Under the pieces are notes generated by a model. The model saw only the letters and a program-made list of their open reading frames with translations. It was not told where the DNA came from and made no database searches. 34,926 bases of DNA from CAZFDT01 sp964518335 (GTDB lineage Bacteria; Planctomycetota; Phycisphaerae; Phycisphaerales; Phycisphaeraceae), in contig CAZFDT010000053.1 of assembly GCA_964518335.1 (NCBI GenBank), positions 1-34,926 of the forward strand, given 5' to 3'. Positions 23,184 through 32,968 of this stretch are shown here, one piece after another. How positions within the stretch are numbered: position 1 is the stretch's first letter; the number at the start of each line of letters is the position of its first letter. The position numbers and the translations under genes are program-made.

Positions 23184-24179
23184 TCAGGCCTGTGGCAACG
23201 CCCAGTCGAAGACGATGCCCATGGTTTGGCCACGGCGGGTGTTGGCGAGGGAGTAGGCGTCGGGGGCGTTGGGGCCGGGGATGGTGTGGGTGTTGAGGCC
23301 GTCGAGGTTGAATCGGCCTGAGGCGGCGAGTCGGAAGAAGAGTCGGTACACGTCGGCGTGGGTGTGGTGAGGCCAGGGGTGGTTGTCGTGAGCGCCCAGG
23401 ACGGTGACGTTGCGGGTGATGACGTCGCCGGTGAGTCGCTGGTGGGTGGGCGTGCCGGTGTCGCCGAGGAGGACGACGCGGCCGTGGTCGGCGGCGATGC
23501 GGAGCGCGGCGGCGAAGACGTCGGGGTTGCCGGTGGAGTCGATGACGACGCGGGGGCGTTGGCCGTCGTTGGCGTCGAGGATGGCGTCGGTGGCGTCGGC
23601 GATGGGCCGGTCGATGACGGCGGTGGCGCCGCCGCGCGTGGCCAGGGCGAGTCGATCGGCGACGCCATCGACGGCGATGACGGACTCGGCGCCCATGGCG
23701 ACGGCCCAGCGGATGGCCATCTGCCCGATGGGACCGGCGCCGATGATGAGCACGCGCTCGCCGATCTCGAAGGCGGCGCGCATGACGCCGGTGCCGGAGA
23801 TCTTGGCCAGAGCAAACCAGGCGGCGTGGGTCGGGTCAAGAGCAGCGGGGACGGGGAAGACGCGATCGGCGTCGGTCACGAAGGCCGAGGCATGAGGTTG
23901 GCGAGCGGCGACAAGGTCGCCGGGCTTGACGGTGGCGACCTGGCTGCCCACGTCCTCGACGCGGCCGATCGTGGCATAGCCGGGGTGGAAGGGGTACTTG
24001 ACCCAGCGGTCCCAATGCGAACCGGGCTCGAAGAGACGGTTGAAAACGATGTTCTCCGTGCCGGTGCTCATCAGGGAGCAGACGGAGGCGACGCGCACGT
24101 CGGCGGGCGAGAGCGAGGGCAACTCGAAGGACTCGACATCGACCTGCTGCTTGCCCGTGAACCTGACGCGAAGCGCCAT
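23184..24179 (-). CDS. Medium-chain dehydrogenase/reductase, zinc ligands mostly missing
   Basis: An alcohol-dehydrogenase-fold oxidoreductase of 331 aa. A GroES-like N-terminal domain has SLMSTGTENIVF and HPGYATIGRVEDVG, and the Rossmann domain has VLIIGAGPIGQMAIRWA. The usual GHE catalytic-zinc motif is replaced by PGY and the four structural-zinc cysteines are absent. This fits the zinc-independent or bchC-like branch rather than a classical zinc alcohol dehydrogenase. The substrate is unknown. It is 51 bp after the lipoprotein gene on the same strand. Confidence 0.85.
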   Translation of the reverse strand: MALRVRFTGKQQVDVESFELPSLSPADVRVASVCSLMSTGTENIVFNRLFEPGSHWDRWVKYPFHPGYATIGRVEDVGSQVATVKPGDLVAARQPHASAFVTDADRVFPVPAALDPTHAAWFALAKISGTGVMRAAFEIGERVLIIGAGPIGQMAIRWAVAMGAESVIAVDGVADRLALATRGGATAVIDRPIADATDAILDANDGQRPRVVIDSTGNPDVFAAALRIAADHGRVVLLGDTGTPTHQRLTGDVITRNVTVLGAHDNHPWPHHTHADVYRLFFRLAASGRFNLDGLNTHTIPGPNAPDAYSLANTRRGQTMGIVFDWALPQA

Positions 24180-24230
24180 GGGGGAGCATCTCCTGGGCGG
24201 TGCGGGCGGCGTGTTGGTGGTGGCGTGGGC

Positions 24231-25166
24231 TCAGAAGCCCATGTTGTCGGGGGCGCCCATGCCGCCCATGACCTGGGCCATGACGGTGCCGACCACGCCC
24301 ATGACGGCCTGCTTGAGCTCCTCTTTGGTGTCGGCCTTGCCCATGGTGGTCAGGCCGGTGTCGATGCTGTTGAGCAGGGCCATGACCTGCGGCTTGTTCT
24401 GGGCGAGTTGCTCACCGGTCATCTGCGCGAGACCTTCGCGGGCCTCGGCGATCTTGGCGTCCCAGTCGTCGGCCATCTCCTTGGGCACCCACTTGCCGCC
24501 GACCTTGGCCATCTCCACTTCCTCGACATCGTCGCCGGAGGTGACGCGGACGCTGGCGGTGGTGTCCGTGCTGCTGATGACCTCGACCCGGGTGGCGGCG
24601 AGCTTGGCCTTGTTCTGCTGGTAATCGTTGGCGTCGGGGGCGAGCTCGGCGATGCGGTCCATGTCGTTCATGAGCTTGGCGCCGGTGGTGCCCAGGAACT
24701 TGCCGATGTCGAGCTTCTTCAGCCCGTCGATCGTGGCCGCGTCGCTCTTGGCGATGGCGCCGACGAAGGAGACGATGGTGTCGTAGCGGGCCTCGACGTC
24801 GGCCTTCTGCACGGGCATGGCCTGACCCAGCTCGGGATCGTCCATGAGTTGGAGCACCAGCGCCTTCTTGTTCGCCAGCACGTCGGCGAGCTTGCCGGTG
24901 ACGGCGAAGGTCTTGTTGTACACCTCGGCGTCCATCTTGTCGGCAAAGGTGCTCACGAGGCTGGTCACGTCGGCCTGCCACTGTTCGGGCATGGCGTCCC
25001 ACACGGCGCGGGGCTGGTTCTTGGCGAGGTTGTTGGCGACGGCCAGGACCGTGCCGTCGGGCGTGGCGGGAATGGCGGTGGCCGCGCTGCCGCCTTCGCC
25101 GCAGCCGACGGTGGTGAACGTACAGACAGCCAGCAGTGCGACAAGCCAGGTGGACAGACGAGTCAT
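24231..25166 (-). CDS. Predicted lipoprotein of unknown function
   Basis: A 311-aa protein with a lipoprotein signal (MTRLSTWLVALLAVCTF then TTVGC, lipid-modified Cys22). A mostly helical, Asp/Lys-rich mature part follows, ending in a Gly/Met-rich tail. The ATG at 25166 has AAGGGG about 9 nt upstream. The mature region includes a short beta-rich stretch with VEVISSTDTTASVRVTSGDDVEEVEM. I recognise no named family. It may act in the periplasm or at the outer membrane. Confidence 0.8.
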   Translation of the reverse strand: MTRLSTWLVALLAVCTFTTVGCGEGGSAATAIPATPDGTVLAVANNLAKNQPRAVWDAMPEQWQADVTSLVSTFADKMDAEVYNKTFAVTGKLADVLANKKALVLQLMDDPELGQAMPVQKADVEARYDTIVSFVGAIAKSDAATIDGLKKLDIGKFLGTTGAKLMNDMDRIAELAPDANDYQQNKAKLAATRVEVISSTDTTASVRVTSGDDVEEVEMAKVGGKWVPKEMADDWDAKIAEAREGLAQMTGEQLAQNKPQVMALLNSIDTGLTTMGKADTKEELKQAVMGVVGTVMAQVMGGMGAPDNMGF

Positions 25167-25310
25167 GTGGAGCCCCTTGGGTGTGATGGAGGACAGTGAA
25201 CAGGCCAAAGCGTAACGCGCCTCGGCGCGGGTCACAAACCGGACGAGGCCGCACTGGCGTTGTCGCGGGGTTTTGCTACCTTTGCGGGGTTTGACGCCAG
25301 GAGTTGACCT

Positions 25311-26462
25311 ATGCCTGATCGTGCCGCCATCGCTCACGCCGCCGCCGCCGGACTTCGCAAGTTCGCCCAGGACATCGGGCAGACCCCCGTTATGGTCGGC
25401 TTCGACGGGTTCGTCGATTCCATCATCAACGTGGTGGACACGCGGCAGGACCTGGACCACTACACGATCATGCCCACGATCGAGCGATTCGGAAGCAAGA
25501 TTCTGGCGGCGGCGGGACAGAGCTCCAACTTCGAGCTGGTCATCACGCGCGAGAAGCTCGGCGGCAACGGGCCGATCATGGCCAACGCCCTGGCGTCGCA
25601 GGGATTCAAAGTCACCTACGTCGGAGCGCTGGGCTATCCCAGTCTGCACCCGGCGTTCGAGGAGCTGTCGTCACGCAGCACCGTTCTGTCGTTCAGCAAC
25701 CCCGGCTTCACCGACGCCCTGGAGTTCCACGACGGCAAGCTCATGCTCGGCAAGCACTCGACCCTGCGCGACATCAACATCGACCGCCTCCTCGAAGTCC
25801 TCGGCCCCGATCACTTCCACAGCGTCATCGCCCAGAGCCAGATGCTGGCCATGGTCAACTGGACCATGCTCACGGCAACCAACGGCATCTGGCAATACCT
25901 GATCGACAAGGTCCTGCCCAAGGTGGCCCCCGCCAGCGGCACCGGGCGCAAGCTGGTGTTCGTGGATCTGGCCGACCCCGAAAAGCGCCCGCGCGAGGAC
26001 CTGCTCCAGGGCGTGAAACTGTGCGCCAGCTTCATGCCCCACTGCGACGTGACGATGGGCTTCAACCTCAAGGAATCGACGCAGGTCGCCCAGGTGCTGG
26101 GCATCCCCGTGCCCGCCGACCCGGAGCGTCACATCGAGCAGACCGCCCGCGCCATCCGCGAGAGGCTGGGCGTGACCACCGTGGTCATCCACCCCCGCAA
26201 GGGCGCCGCCGCGGCCAGCCTGACCGGCGGCAAGGTCGAGTCCGCCTCGTTCGCCGGGCCGTTCATCCAGGAACCCAAGCTTTCCACCGGCGCCGGCGAC
26301 AACTTCAACGCCGGCTTCGTCCTGGGCCAGCTCGCCGGCCTGCCCGTGGATCAGTGCCTGTGCACCGGCACCGGCTCCAGCGGCTACTACGTCCGCAACG
26401 CCGCCAGCGCCACCCTCGCCCAACTCGCCGACTTCTGCGACCACCTGCCCGCCCCGCAGTAG
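25311..26462 (+). CDS. PfkB-family carbohydrate kinase
   Basis: A ribokinase-fold sugar or nucleoside kinase of 383 aa. The second PfkB signature is intact as STGAGDNFNAGFVLGQLAG (325-343) with the catalytic base Asp330. A substrate-binding GGNGPIMANALASQG (84-98) is also visible. It is longer than ribokinase (about 310 aa) because of inserts near 45-80 and 165-215. The ATG follows AGGAG about 7 nt upstream. The phosphorylated substrate cannot be deduced. It is divergent from the lipoprotein gene. Confidence 0.88.
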   Translation: MPDRAAIAHAAAAGLRKFAQDIGQTPVMVGFDGFVDSIINVVDTRQDLDHYTIMPTIERFGSKILAAAGQSSNFELVITREKLGGNGPIMANALASQGFKVTYVGALGYPSLHPAFEELSSRSTVLSFSNPGFTDALEFHDGKLMLGKHSTLRDINIDRLLEVLGPDHFHSVIAQSQMLAMVNWTMLTATNGIWQYLIDKVLPKVAPASGTGRKLVFVDLADPEKRPREDLLQGVKLCASFMPHCDVTMGFNLKESTQVAQVLGIPVPADPERHIEQTARAIRERLGVTTVVIHPRKGAAAASLTGGKVESASFAGPFIQEPKLSTGAGDNFNAGFVLGQLAGLPVDQCLCTGTGSSGYYVRNAASATLAQLADFCDHLPAPQ

Positions 26463-26471
26463 GCCACGCGA

Positions 26472-26513
26472 GGTTGCAGTTGACCGGCCCAGACGCAGGC
26501 TGCAGTTGACCGA
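26472..26513. repeat. Two 16-bp direct repeats, 26 bp apart
   Basis: AGGTTGCAGTTGACCG (26472-26487) and AGGCTGCAGTTGACCG (26498-26513) differ at one base and sit in the 69-bp gap before the zinc-ribbon gene. A spacing of 26 bp (about 2.5 helical turns) puts the copies on opposite faces of the helix. This could be a paired regulator site. Confidence 0.45.
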
Positions 26514-26531
26514 AGACAATCTCGTGGGACA

Positions 26532-27419
26532 ATGTCGACTGTGGCTGTCCTACCGGGCCTGGTTCGCGATCATCTGTGGGCGATCATCGCCGCGGCGGTG
26601 GGCGTGGCGGCGGCGCTGGGAATGCTCGTGCTGTGGTGGCGCGTAGTTCGCCGAGGATCATCCGAGCCGACGTGCGCCCGATGTGGCTACGCGGTGCGGG
26701 GGTTGGGCGGTTGGCAATGTCCCGAGTGCGGAGCCGACCTGCGAGACGTGGGCATCACGCCTCCGACCGCGCGCGAACCTGGCACGCTCGCGTTCTTCGT
26801 CGCATGGTCTTTATTGACGCTCATGCTTGCCGCCAGCGTCTATGCCCTTGTGTCGCCCCTCGTGCCAAAGTCCGAGTCGCTGCGGCTCATGTTCGATTTG
26901 CGCCCTGCCAATGTCAGTGGCTATCACAGTGTGATGGTCGATACTGCGGCTCGACTGCGCACACATGGGCGAGCCAGTGCGTCGATGACGTGGCGAGATT
27001 CCTGGCAGATCACCATGACACTGCACAAGCCCGGCAGTGCTGAATCAACGATCGAGATTGACGCCACTACGCTCAAGTACGCCGTGAAGTCCCCACGACC
27101 CGTGCCGCGTCCTGCGGAGATATTCGGGCTTGATGTCGTGTTGGCCTGGATGGCCGCGGCCGGGATCGACACGCAAGATGGCAACGTGCAGAACCAGGCC
27201 CGTGAGCTGAAGGACTTTGTGCTGGCGGCTCACTACTACAATGCGACGTGGTTCAAGTTCATCAACTATTACATTGCGGGAAGTGTGCAACGAGCGACGA
27301 GTTGGCCGATTTGGTGGGCGCTGTGGCCGGGCGTCACGCTCGCCGTCGGCTTGTGGCTGACAGGCTTACTGACTCGCGCGAGGATCATGCGTCGGCGTCG
27401 CAGGCGAGATAAGACCTGA
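26532..27419 (+). CDS. Membrane protein with N-terminal zinc ribbon (planctomycete type)
   Basis: A 295-aa integral membrane protein. Helix 1 is at about 14-37; then comes a four-cysteine ribbon CARCGYAVRGLGGWQCPECG (Cys48, Cys51, Cys63, Cys66); helix 2 is at about 85-110, followed by a soluble loop; helix 3 is at about 250-275, with a basic C-terminus. The CxRCGYxxRGL...CPECG ribbon is very common in planctomycete proteins of unknown role. The start ATG has no Shine-Dalgarno. It is convergent with the aldo/keto reductase genes. Confidence 0.75.
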   Translation: MSTVAVLPGLVRDHLWAIIAAAVGVAAALGMLVLWWRVVRRGSSEPTCARCGYAVRGLGGWQCPECGADLRDVGITPPTAREPGTLAFFVAWSLLTLMLAASVYALVSPLVPKSESLRLMFDLRPANVSGYHSVMVDTAARLRTHGRASASMTWRDSWQITMTLHKPGSAESTIEIDATTLKYAVKSPRPVPRPAEIFGLDVVLAWMAAAGIDTQDGNVQNQARELKDFVLAAHYYNATWFKFINYYIAGSVQRATSWPIWWALWPGVTLAVGLWLTGLLTRARIMRRRRRRDKT

Positions 27420-27454
27420 TCCGTTGCGGGCGACATGGAAACTCATGGCCGACA

Positions 27455-28444
27455 TCACCACGCGTAGGCCTTGGGCGCTTCGCCGCCGGGGCCGGGCCAG
27501 ATGGCGTCGAGGTCCTTCAAGGCGTCGTCGTCGAGTTGCAGGTCGATCGCCTTGATCGCGCTGGTGAGCTGGTCGAGCGTGCGCGGGCCAATGATCGGTG
27601 CGGTGACGGCGGGGTTGTGCAGCAGCCAGGCGAGGGCGACGACGCCCGGCTCGGCGCCGAGCTTGCCGCACAGGGCCTCGTAGCGTTCGAGCTGGTCGCG
27701 CTTGCCGGCGACGCGCTCCTCGAACCGCTCGCCGCTGCGCCGGCCTTCCTTGAGCTTCGCCAGCGCGCCGCCGAGCAGGCCCCCCGCCAGCGGGCTCCAG
27801 GGGATGATGCCCACCCCGAAGTGACGACAGGCGGGAACCACCTCCAGTTCAATCGTGCGCGTGGCCAGGTTGTAGTGCGACTGCTCGCTGACCAGGCCGG
27901 GCAAGTGCAGCGCCATGGCCTCGTGCATGGCGTGGGCGATGTCCCACCCGGCGAAGTTGCTCGACCCGACATAGCGCACCTTGCCCTGGCGCATGAGCGT
28001 GTCGAAGGCGTGCCAGACTTCGTCCCACGGGCAGGCGCGGTCGACGTGGTGCATCTGGTAGAGGTCGATCCAGTCGGTCTGCAGTCGTCGCAGGCTCTTG
28101 TCGCAGGCCATGACGATCTTGCGGGCGCTGAGGCCGCGCGCCATGTTCGGGTTCGGCGCATCGGGCAGGTCCATGTCGCCGAAGACCTTGGTGGCCAGGA
28201 CGACCTGCTCGCGCGTCGCCGGCCCGCGCGCCGCCAGCCAGCGGCCGATGATCTGCTCGGTCACGCCCTCGCCGCGCTTCCAGCCGTACACGTCGGCGGT
28301 GTCAAAAAACTGCACGCCCAGCTCCAGCGCCTTGTCCATGACGGCAAAGCTGTCGGCCTCGACGGTGTGCGGGCCGAAGTTCATCGTGCCCAGGCACAGC
28401 GGACTGACCTTCAGACCCGAGCGGCCCAGTTGACGGTATTGCAT
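27455..28444 (-). CDS. Aldo/keto reductase
   Basis: An NADPH-dependent carbonyl reductase, (beta/alpha)8 barrel, 329 aa. The catalytic tetrad is in place: Asp48 and Tyr53 (FFDTADVYG), Lys86 (LATKVFG) and His132 (YQMHHVD). The C-terminal cofactor region has IIGPRTLDQL. It is likely an operon partner of the second aldo/keto reductase 21 bp upstream on the same strand. The substrate is unknown. Confidence 0.92.
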   Translation of the reverse strand: MQYRQLGRSGLKVSPLCLGTMNFGPHTVEADSFAVMDKALELGVQFFDTADVYGWKRGEGVTEQIIGRWLAARGPATREQVVLATKVFGDMDLPDAPNPNMARGLSARKIVMACDKSLRRLQTDWIDLYQMHHVDRACPWDEVWHAFDTLMRQGKVRYVGSSNFAGWDIAHAMHEAMALHLPGLVSEQSHYNLATRTIELEVVPACRHFGVGIIPWSPLAGGLLGGALAKLKEGRRSGERFEERVAGKRDQLERYEALCGKLGAEPGVVALAWLLHNPAVTAPIIGPRTLDQLTSAIKAIDLQLDDDALKDLDAIWPGPGGEAPKAYAW

Positions 28445-28465
28445 GGCGACAATCTCCTGTTGCAG

Positions 28466-29452
28466 TTATCCACGGTCATCCGCGCCCGCCAGCGCATCGT
28501 CGATCCGCGCCATCACCTCGGCGGTGAGCTTGTCCACAACGTCCGCGGCCTTGAGGTTCTCGTGAACCTGCTCGACGCGCGAGGCGCCGAGGATCACCGT
28601 GCTCACGTGCCTGTTCTTCAGGCACCACGCCAGCGCGAGCTGGGCCATGCTCGCACCCACCTCGGCGGCGATGGGCTTGAGCCGTGCCGCCGCGGCGATG
28701 CGCCGCTTGCCTCGCTCGTCCTCCAGACCCCGGCGCCACCAGTCCATGCTCTTCATCGCGCCGCGGCTGTCCCCGGGAATGCCCTGCGAGTACTTGCCCG
28801 TCAACACGCCCCCCGCCAGCGGCGACCAGATCGTCGTGCCCAGGCCCACTGCAGCGTGATCGTACAGCCGGGCATACTCCTCCTCGACCCGCTTGCGGAA
28901 CAGCATGCTGTATTGCGGCTGCTCCATCGTCGGCGGCGTCAGGCGCTCGCGCCGCGCCACCGCGTAGGCCTCCATGATCTCGACGGCGCTCCACTCGCTC
29001 GTGCCCCAGTAGAGCACTTTGCCCGCCATCACGAGCTGGTGCATCGCGGCCACCGTCTCCTCGATAGGCGTGTTCGGATCGGGCCGGTGACAGAAATAGA
29101 GGTCCAGGTAATCGACGCGCAGCCGCTTCATCGCCGCGTGGCACGCCTCGAACACGTGCTTGCGGCACAGACCGGTCTGGTTGGGCTTGCCCCCGCCCCA
29201 GAACACCTTGCTCGACACCACGAACGTGTCCCGCCGCCACCCGACCCTGGCGAGGATCGCCCCCATCACCTCCTCGCTGCGGCCGCCAGCATATCCCTCG
29301 GCGTTGTCGAAGAAATTCACGCCCGCGTCGTACGCCGCCGTCATGCACTGCGTGGCCACGTCGTCCTTGACCTGCTCGCCAAACGTCACCCAAGACCCCA
29401 GCGACAGCTCACTGACCTGAAGCCCGGCCTTGCCCAGTCGTCGATACTTCAT
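28466..29452 (-). CDS. Aldo/keto reductase, potassium-channel beta-subunit type
   Basis: A 328-aa aldo/keto reductase with tetrad Asp49 and Tyr54 (FFDNAEGYAGGRSE), Lys82 (VVSSKVFWGG) and His122 (LYFCHRPD). These segments resemble the Kv-beta branch of the family. ATG 29452 was chosen over an upstream ORF start because MKYRRLGKAGL begins the family fold and GGAG precedes it. That GGAG sits inside a perfect 8-bp hairpin (29459-29480), which could mask the ribosome site. It is followed by the other aldo/keto reductase. Confidence 0.92.
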   Translation of the reverse strand: MKYRRLGKAGLQVSELSLGSWVTFGEQVKDDVATQCMTAAYDAGVNFFDNAEGYAGGRSEEVMGAILARVGWRRDTFVVSSKVFWGGGKPNQTGLCRKHVFEACHAAMKRLRVDYLDLYFCHRPDPNTPIEETVAAMHQLVMAGKVLYWGTSEWSAVEIMEAYAVARRERLTPPTMEQPQYSMLFRKRVEEEYARLYDHAAVGLGTTIWSPLAGGVLTGKYSQGIPGDSRGAMKSMDWWRRGLEDERGKRRIAAAARLKPIAAEVGASMAQLALAWCLKNRHVSTVILGASRVEQVHENLKAADVVDKLTAEVMARIDDALAGADDRG

Positions 29453-29458
29453 CGTCGC

Positions 29459-29496
29459 GCTCCTGCAGTGAAGCAGGAGCATATCGATGCATCGAT
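29459..29496 (-). promoter_or_regulatory. Hairpin over the aldo/keto reductase ribosome site, plus adjacent palindrome
   Basis: GCTCCTGC (29459-29466) and GCAGGAGC (29473-29480) form a perfect 8-bp stem with a 6-nt loop. On the minus strand the 3' arm contains the GGAG Shine-Dalgarno 6 nt before the ATG at 29452. Right beside it is ATCGATGCATCGAT (29483-29496), a perfect 14-bp palindrome and possible operator. The stem could end transcription of the transporter operon or control translation; no T-run follows. Confidence 0.45.
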
Positions 29497-29501
29497 GGGT
29501 G

Positions 29502-31069
29502 TCAATTGATGGAGTCCAGCAGCGCTTGGCCGGCCTGCCGCGGCGTGGCCTGGCCCTGGTCCACGCGATGGTTCAACTGTCGCATCGTCACCAGATCGAC
29601 CGCGCCCAGCAGCGGGCGCAAGGCGGCGATCAGGTTCGGATCGTCCGCGACGCGCGGGCCCAGCAGCAGCACCGCATCGTAGGGCGGGATCACCTGTTGC
29701 GGGTCGGCCAGCGTGACCAGGTCGTACGCGGCGATGCGGCCGTCACTGCTGAACGCAACGATCGCATCGACCTGTCCGCCGGCGACGGCGCCGTACATGA
29801 GCGTCGAGTCCAGGCTCATCTCGTCGTCGAACGCCAGGCCGTACGTGTCGCGCAGGCTTCGCCACTCGGGCCGGCCGAAGAACTCGTAGTCGCCGCCGAT
29901 CGTCATCGCGGCGCTGTGGGACGCCAGGTCGGCGATGGTGCGCACTCCCATCTGCTCGGCGCGATCGCGTCGCATGGCCACGGCGTAAGTGTTCTCGAAG
30001 CCCAGTGCGCCCAGGCATCGGATGCGATGCTCGGCAGCCAGCCACCAGGTGATCTCGTCGAGCACGTGCCGCGGCGAGCTGTGGCCGCGACGCTTCATGG
30101 CGTTGATCCAGATCGTGCCACTGTAGTCCACATAGACATCGAGATGGCCCGCACGCAACTGGTCGAAGACAATGGTCGAGCCCAGGCTTTCGAGCGTGTG
30201 GGTGTCGTACCCGGCGTCGGCGAGGGCGCGATCGAGCGTCGCGGCCAGGATGTACTGCTCGGTGAAGGTCTTGGCGCCGATGCGGATCATGCCCAGGTCG
30301 CGTGCCCCGGGCGCCTGCGCGGCGACGGCGTCGTGACGGGAGGCGGTGCGCACGTGAGGCCACGCCAGCCCGGCGGCGAGCAGCGCCATGGTGGCCAGGG
30401 CCACTGCAGCGCCCATGGCCGGTCGTCGCGCCTCGGCCGATCGCTGCAGCCCGGCGATGAGCAGGTCCAGCACGATCGCCACCGCCGCCGCCGCGACCAC
30501 GCCGAACGTCACCATCGTCCAGTTGCGCGTCTGCAGCCCGGCGAAAATGTAGTTGCCCAGGCATCGCTGGCCCACCGGCGTGGCCAGCGTGGCGATGCCC
30601 ACCACCCACACCCCCGCCGTGCGTATGCCAGCCAGGATCATCGGCGCCGCCAGCGGAAGCTGCACCTTCAGCAGCGTCTGGCGGTCGGTCATGCCCACGC
30701 CTCGCGCCGCCTCGATCAGGGCCGCATCGATGCCGAGGATGCCCGTCACCGTGTTGCGCAGGATCGGCAGGATGCTGTAGAGCGTCAGCGCGATCACCGC
30801 CGGCCAGAATCCGAAGGCCGCAAGCCCCACCCCAAGCCCGCGCGTCATCTCCAGCAGCGGGACCATCAGCGCCAGCAGCGCCAGGCTTGGCACGGTCTGA
30901 ATCACACCCGCGACCGTGAGCGTCGGATAGCGCAGCGTCCGCCGCCGCACCACCGCCACCGCCAGCGGCACGCTGATGAGTATCCCGCTCGTCAGCGCGA
31001 TCGCCGTCAGCAGCAGGTGCGGCGCGAGCATGCCCGGCAGCGACTCGAACTGTTGGCGCAGGTTCTCGC

Positions 31070-31073
<4 letters not shown>
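29502..31073 (-). CDS. Osmoprotectant ABC transporter: permease fused to substrate-binding domain (OpuCB/OpuCC-like)
   Basis: A single 523-aa chain for uptake of quaternary-amine osmolytes (glycine betaine, choline, carnitine). Residues 1-215 are the permease, with about six membrane helices and the ATPase-contact loop EAARGVGM (121-128). A further helix near 221-240 leads to a periplasmic binding domain from about 262 (IRIGAKTFTEQYILAATL, DVYVDYSGTIW, TIADLASHS). The GTG start at 31073 overlaps the stop of the ATPase gene (GTGA). Such permease-binding fusions are known in the OpuC/EgtU branch. The exact ligand is not readable. Confidence 0.9.
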
Positions 31074-31855
<782 letters not shown>

Positions 31856-31862
31856 GGCCGCA

Positions 31863-32663
31863 TCAACCCAGCAGGTGATCGGGCACGTCTCGCTGCTTGC
31901 TGGCGACCATCGCGACGTAGTAGAGCGGCTCACCGCTGATCGCCAGCCGGTGGCGATAGCGACGATAGCTTTGCACCTGGATGACCTGCTCGCGGCAAAG
32001 CTGCTGGATCAGCGCGGAGAAGCCGGTGGCATCGGTGGGATGGACGAAGTCTTCCTTGACGTTGAACGCCAGCCAGGCGGGCGTCTCGACGACGTCGAGC
32101 GCGGTGAGGAACGCCTTGGGGGGGATGTCGCCAAAGCCCAGGGCGGCGACGGTGGTGAGGCAGTTGAGCCGCGCGTGGCGAAGCGTGGTTTCCTGGCGTT
32201 CGGGCAGATCGGTAAGGTCCACGACGAGGTAGTCGTCGTAGGCCCAGGGCCGATCGCGGTCGGCGGCCATGCGCGCCTCGGGGATGATGTCCACGCCCAC
32301 GCACGCCTGCACGCCGATGTTGTGCAGCGCCGCGCCGACCATGCCGTTGCCCGCGCCCACGTCCAGCACGCGAAGCTGCTCCGGGCCCTGGTGAAACTCG
32401 CGCACGTGCGCTTCGAGCTGCTGCACGACGCGCACCGGCGAGTTGCACTTGAGCGTGCGGTAGAAAAGGCATTCGTAGAGACCGGGGACCCCGTAGATCT
32501 GGTGGTAATCGTGGAAGCGGATGCGCCGCCATCGGCCGTCGAGGCGGACTTCGCACCACTCCTGGTCCTGTCCGAGCAGTGCGTCGGCGTCGGGAAATCG
32601 GATGTCGAACTTGCTCTGCTGTTCGTCGAGACGGGTGACGGGGGCCGGGGCGGCGAATACCAT
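31863..32663 (-). CDS. Class I SAM-dependent methyltransferase
   Basis: A 266-aa methyltransferase with motif I VLDVGAGNGMVGAAL (99-113), acidic motif II VGVDIIPEA (122-130), and a region resembling motif post-I/IV near 145-152 (LVVDLTDL). An N-terminal segment (1-95) of unknown fold precedes it. ATG 32663 was chosen because AAAGGA lies about 8 nt upstream; GTG 32678 is an alternative. It is the first gene of an operon with the osmolyte transporter (7-bp gap). A role in methylating an osmolyte or its precursor is suggested only by this linkage. Confidence 0.8.
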   Translation of the reverse strand: MVFAAPAPVTRLDEQQSKFDIRFPDADALLGQDQEWCEVRLDGRWRRIRFHDYHQIYGVPGLYECLFYRTLKCNSPVRVVQQLEAHVREFHQGPEQLRVLDVGAGNGMVGAALHNIGVQACVGVDIIPEARMAADRDRPWAYDDYLVVDLTDLPERQETTLRHARLNCLTTVAALGFGDIPPKAFLTALDVVETPAWLAFNVKEDFVHPTDATGFSALIQQLCREQVIQVQSYRRYRHRLAISGEPLYYVAMVASKQRDVPDHLLG

Positions 32664-32772
32664 GACGATTCCTTTCACGAAGACCGCAGGATCACCCCAT
32701 CAGCGCGTGGCCATGGCACGACGGTGGGCCGGGTGGCTTCGCGACGGACATGGCAGGTCGGGGACAAACCAG

Positions 32773-32800
32773 ACCCTAAGACCTCAGATGGATGTGTCAA
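32773..32800 (-). promoter_or_regulatory. Candidate promoter of the methyltransferase-transporter operon
   Basis: On the minus strand, TTGACA (32800-32795), a 16-nt spacer and TAGGGT (32778-32773). The -35 is perfect and the -10 is poor (3 of 6). Transcription would start near 32765, about 100 nt before the methyltransferase ATG. A weak -10 could mean that an activator is needed. Confidence 0.4.
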
Positions 32801-32931
32801 CCCTTGATCTGCAGATTGGTTTACTGCGCGGCGGCGACGAGGCCAATAAGTGCCGCGACAGGCGACATTTAGCGGCCGGCATTTTTTTTGGCGGAAATGG
32901 GCCCCGGCGCGCGGCTCGCCACGCCGGGAGT

Positions 32932-32961
32932 CTGAAACGCACAGACGATTGGCGCTAGAAT
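32932..32961 (+). promoter_or_regulatory. Candidate uvrC promoter, near-leaderless
   Basis: CTGAAA (32932-32937), an 18-nt spacer and TAGAAT (32956-32961). The -10 overlaps the first possible ATG (32960) and ends 7 nt before the second (32969), so the second would sit at the transcript's 5' end. Confidence 0.35.
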
Positions 32962-32968
32962 GGTGGCC

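Larger units (their letters stand above)
32664..32968. other. Divergent intergenic region, methyltransferase/uvrC
   Basis: About 305 bp without a credible gene. It holds a minus-strand promoter candidate with a perfect TTGACA (32773-32800), a plus-strand promoter candidate for uvrC (32932-32961), a run of eight T (32882-32889) after a GC-rich stretch, and a weak GCCGC...GCGGC inverted repeat near 32852-32876. I see no other feature. Confidence 0.5.

Noticed and set aside
23358..25199. Forward ORF of 613 codons, Gly/Val/Asp rich
   Set aside because: Antisense shadow of the dehydrogenase and lipoprotein genes; low-complexity composition and no motif.
32852..32889. GC stem followed by eight T as an intrinsic terminator
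   Set aside because: The stem is only 5 bp with a long loop, and no plus-strand gene upstream needs terminating there.
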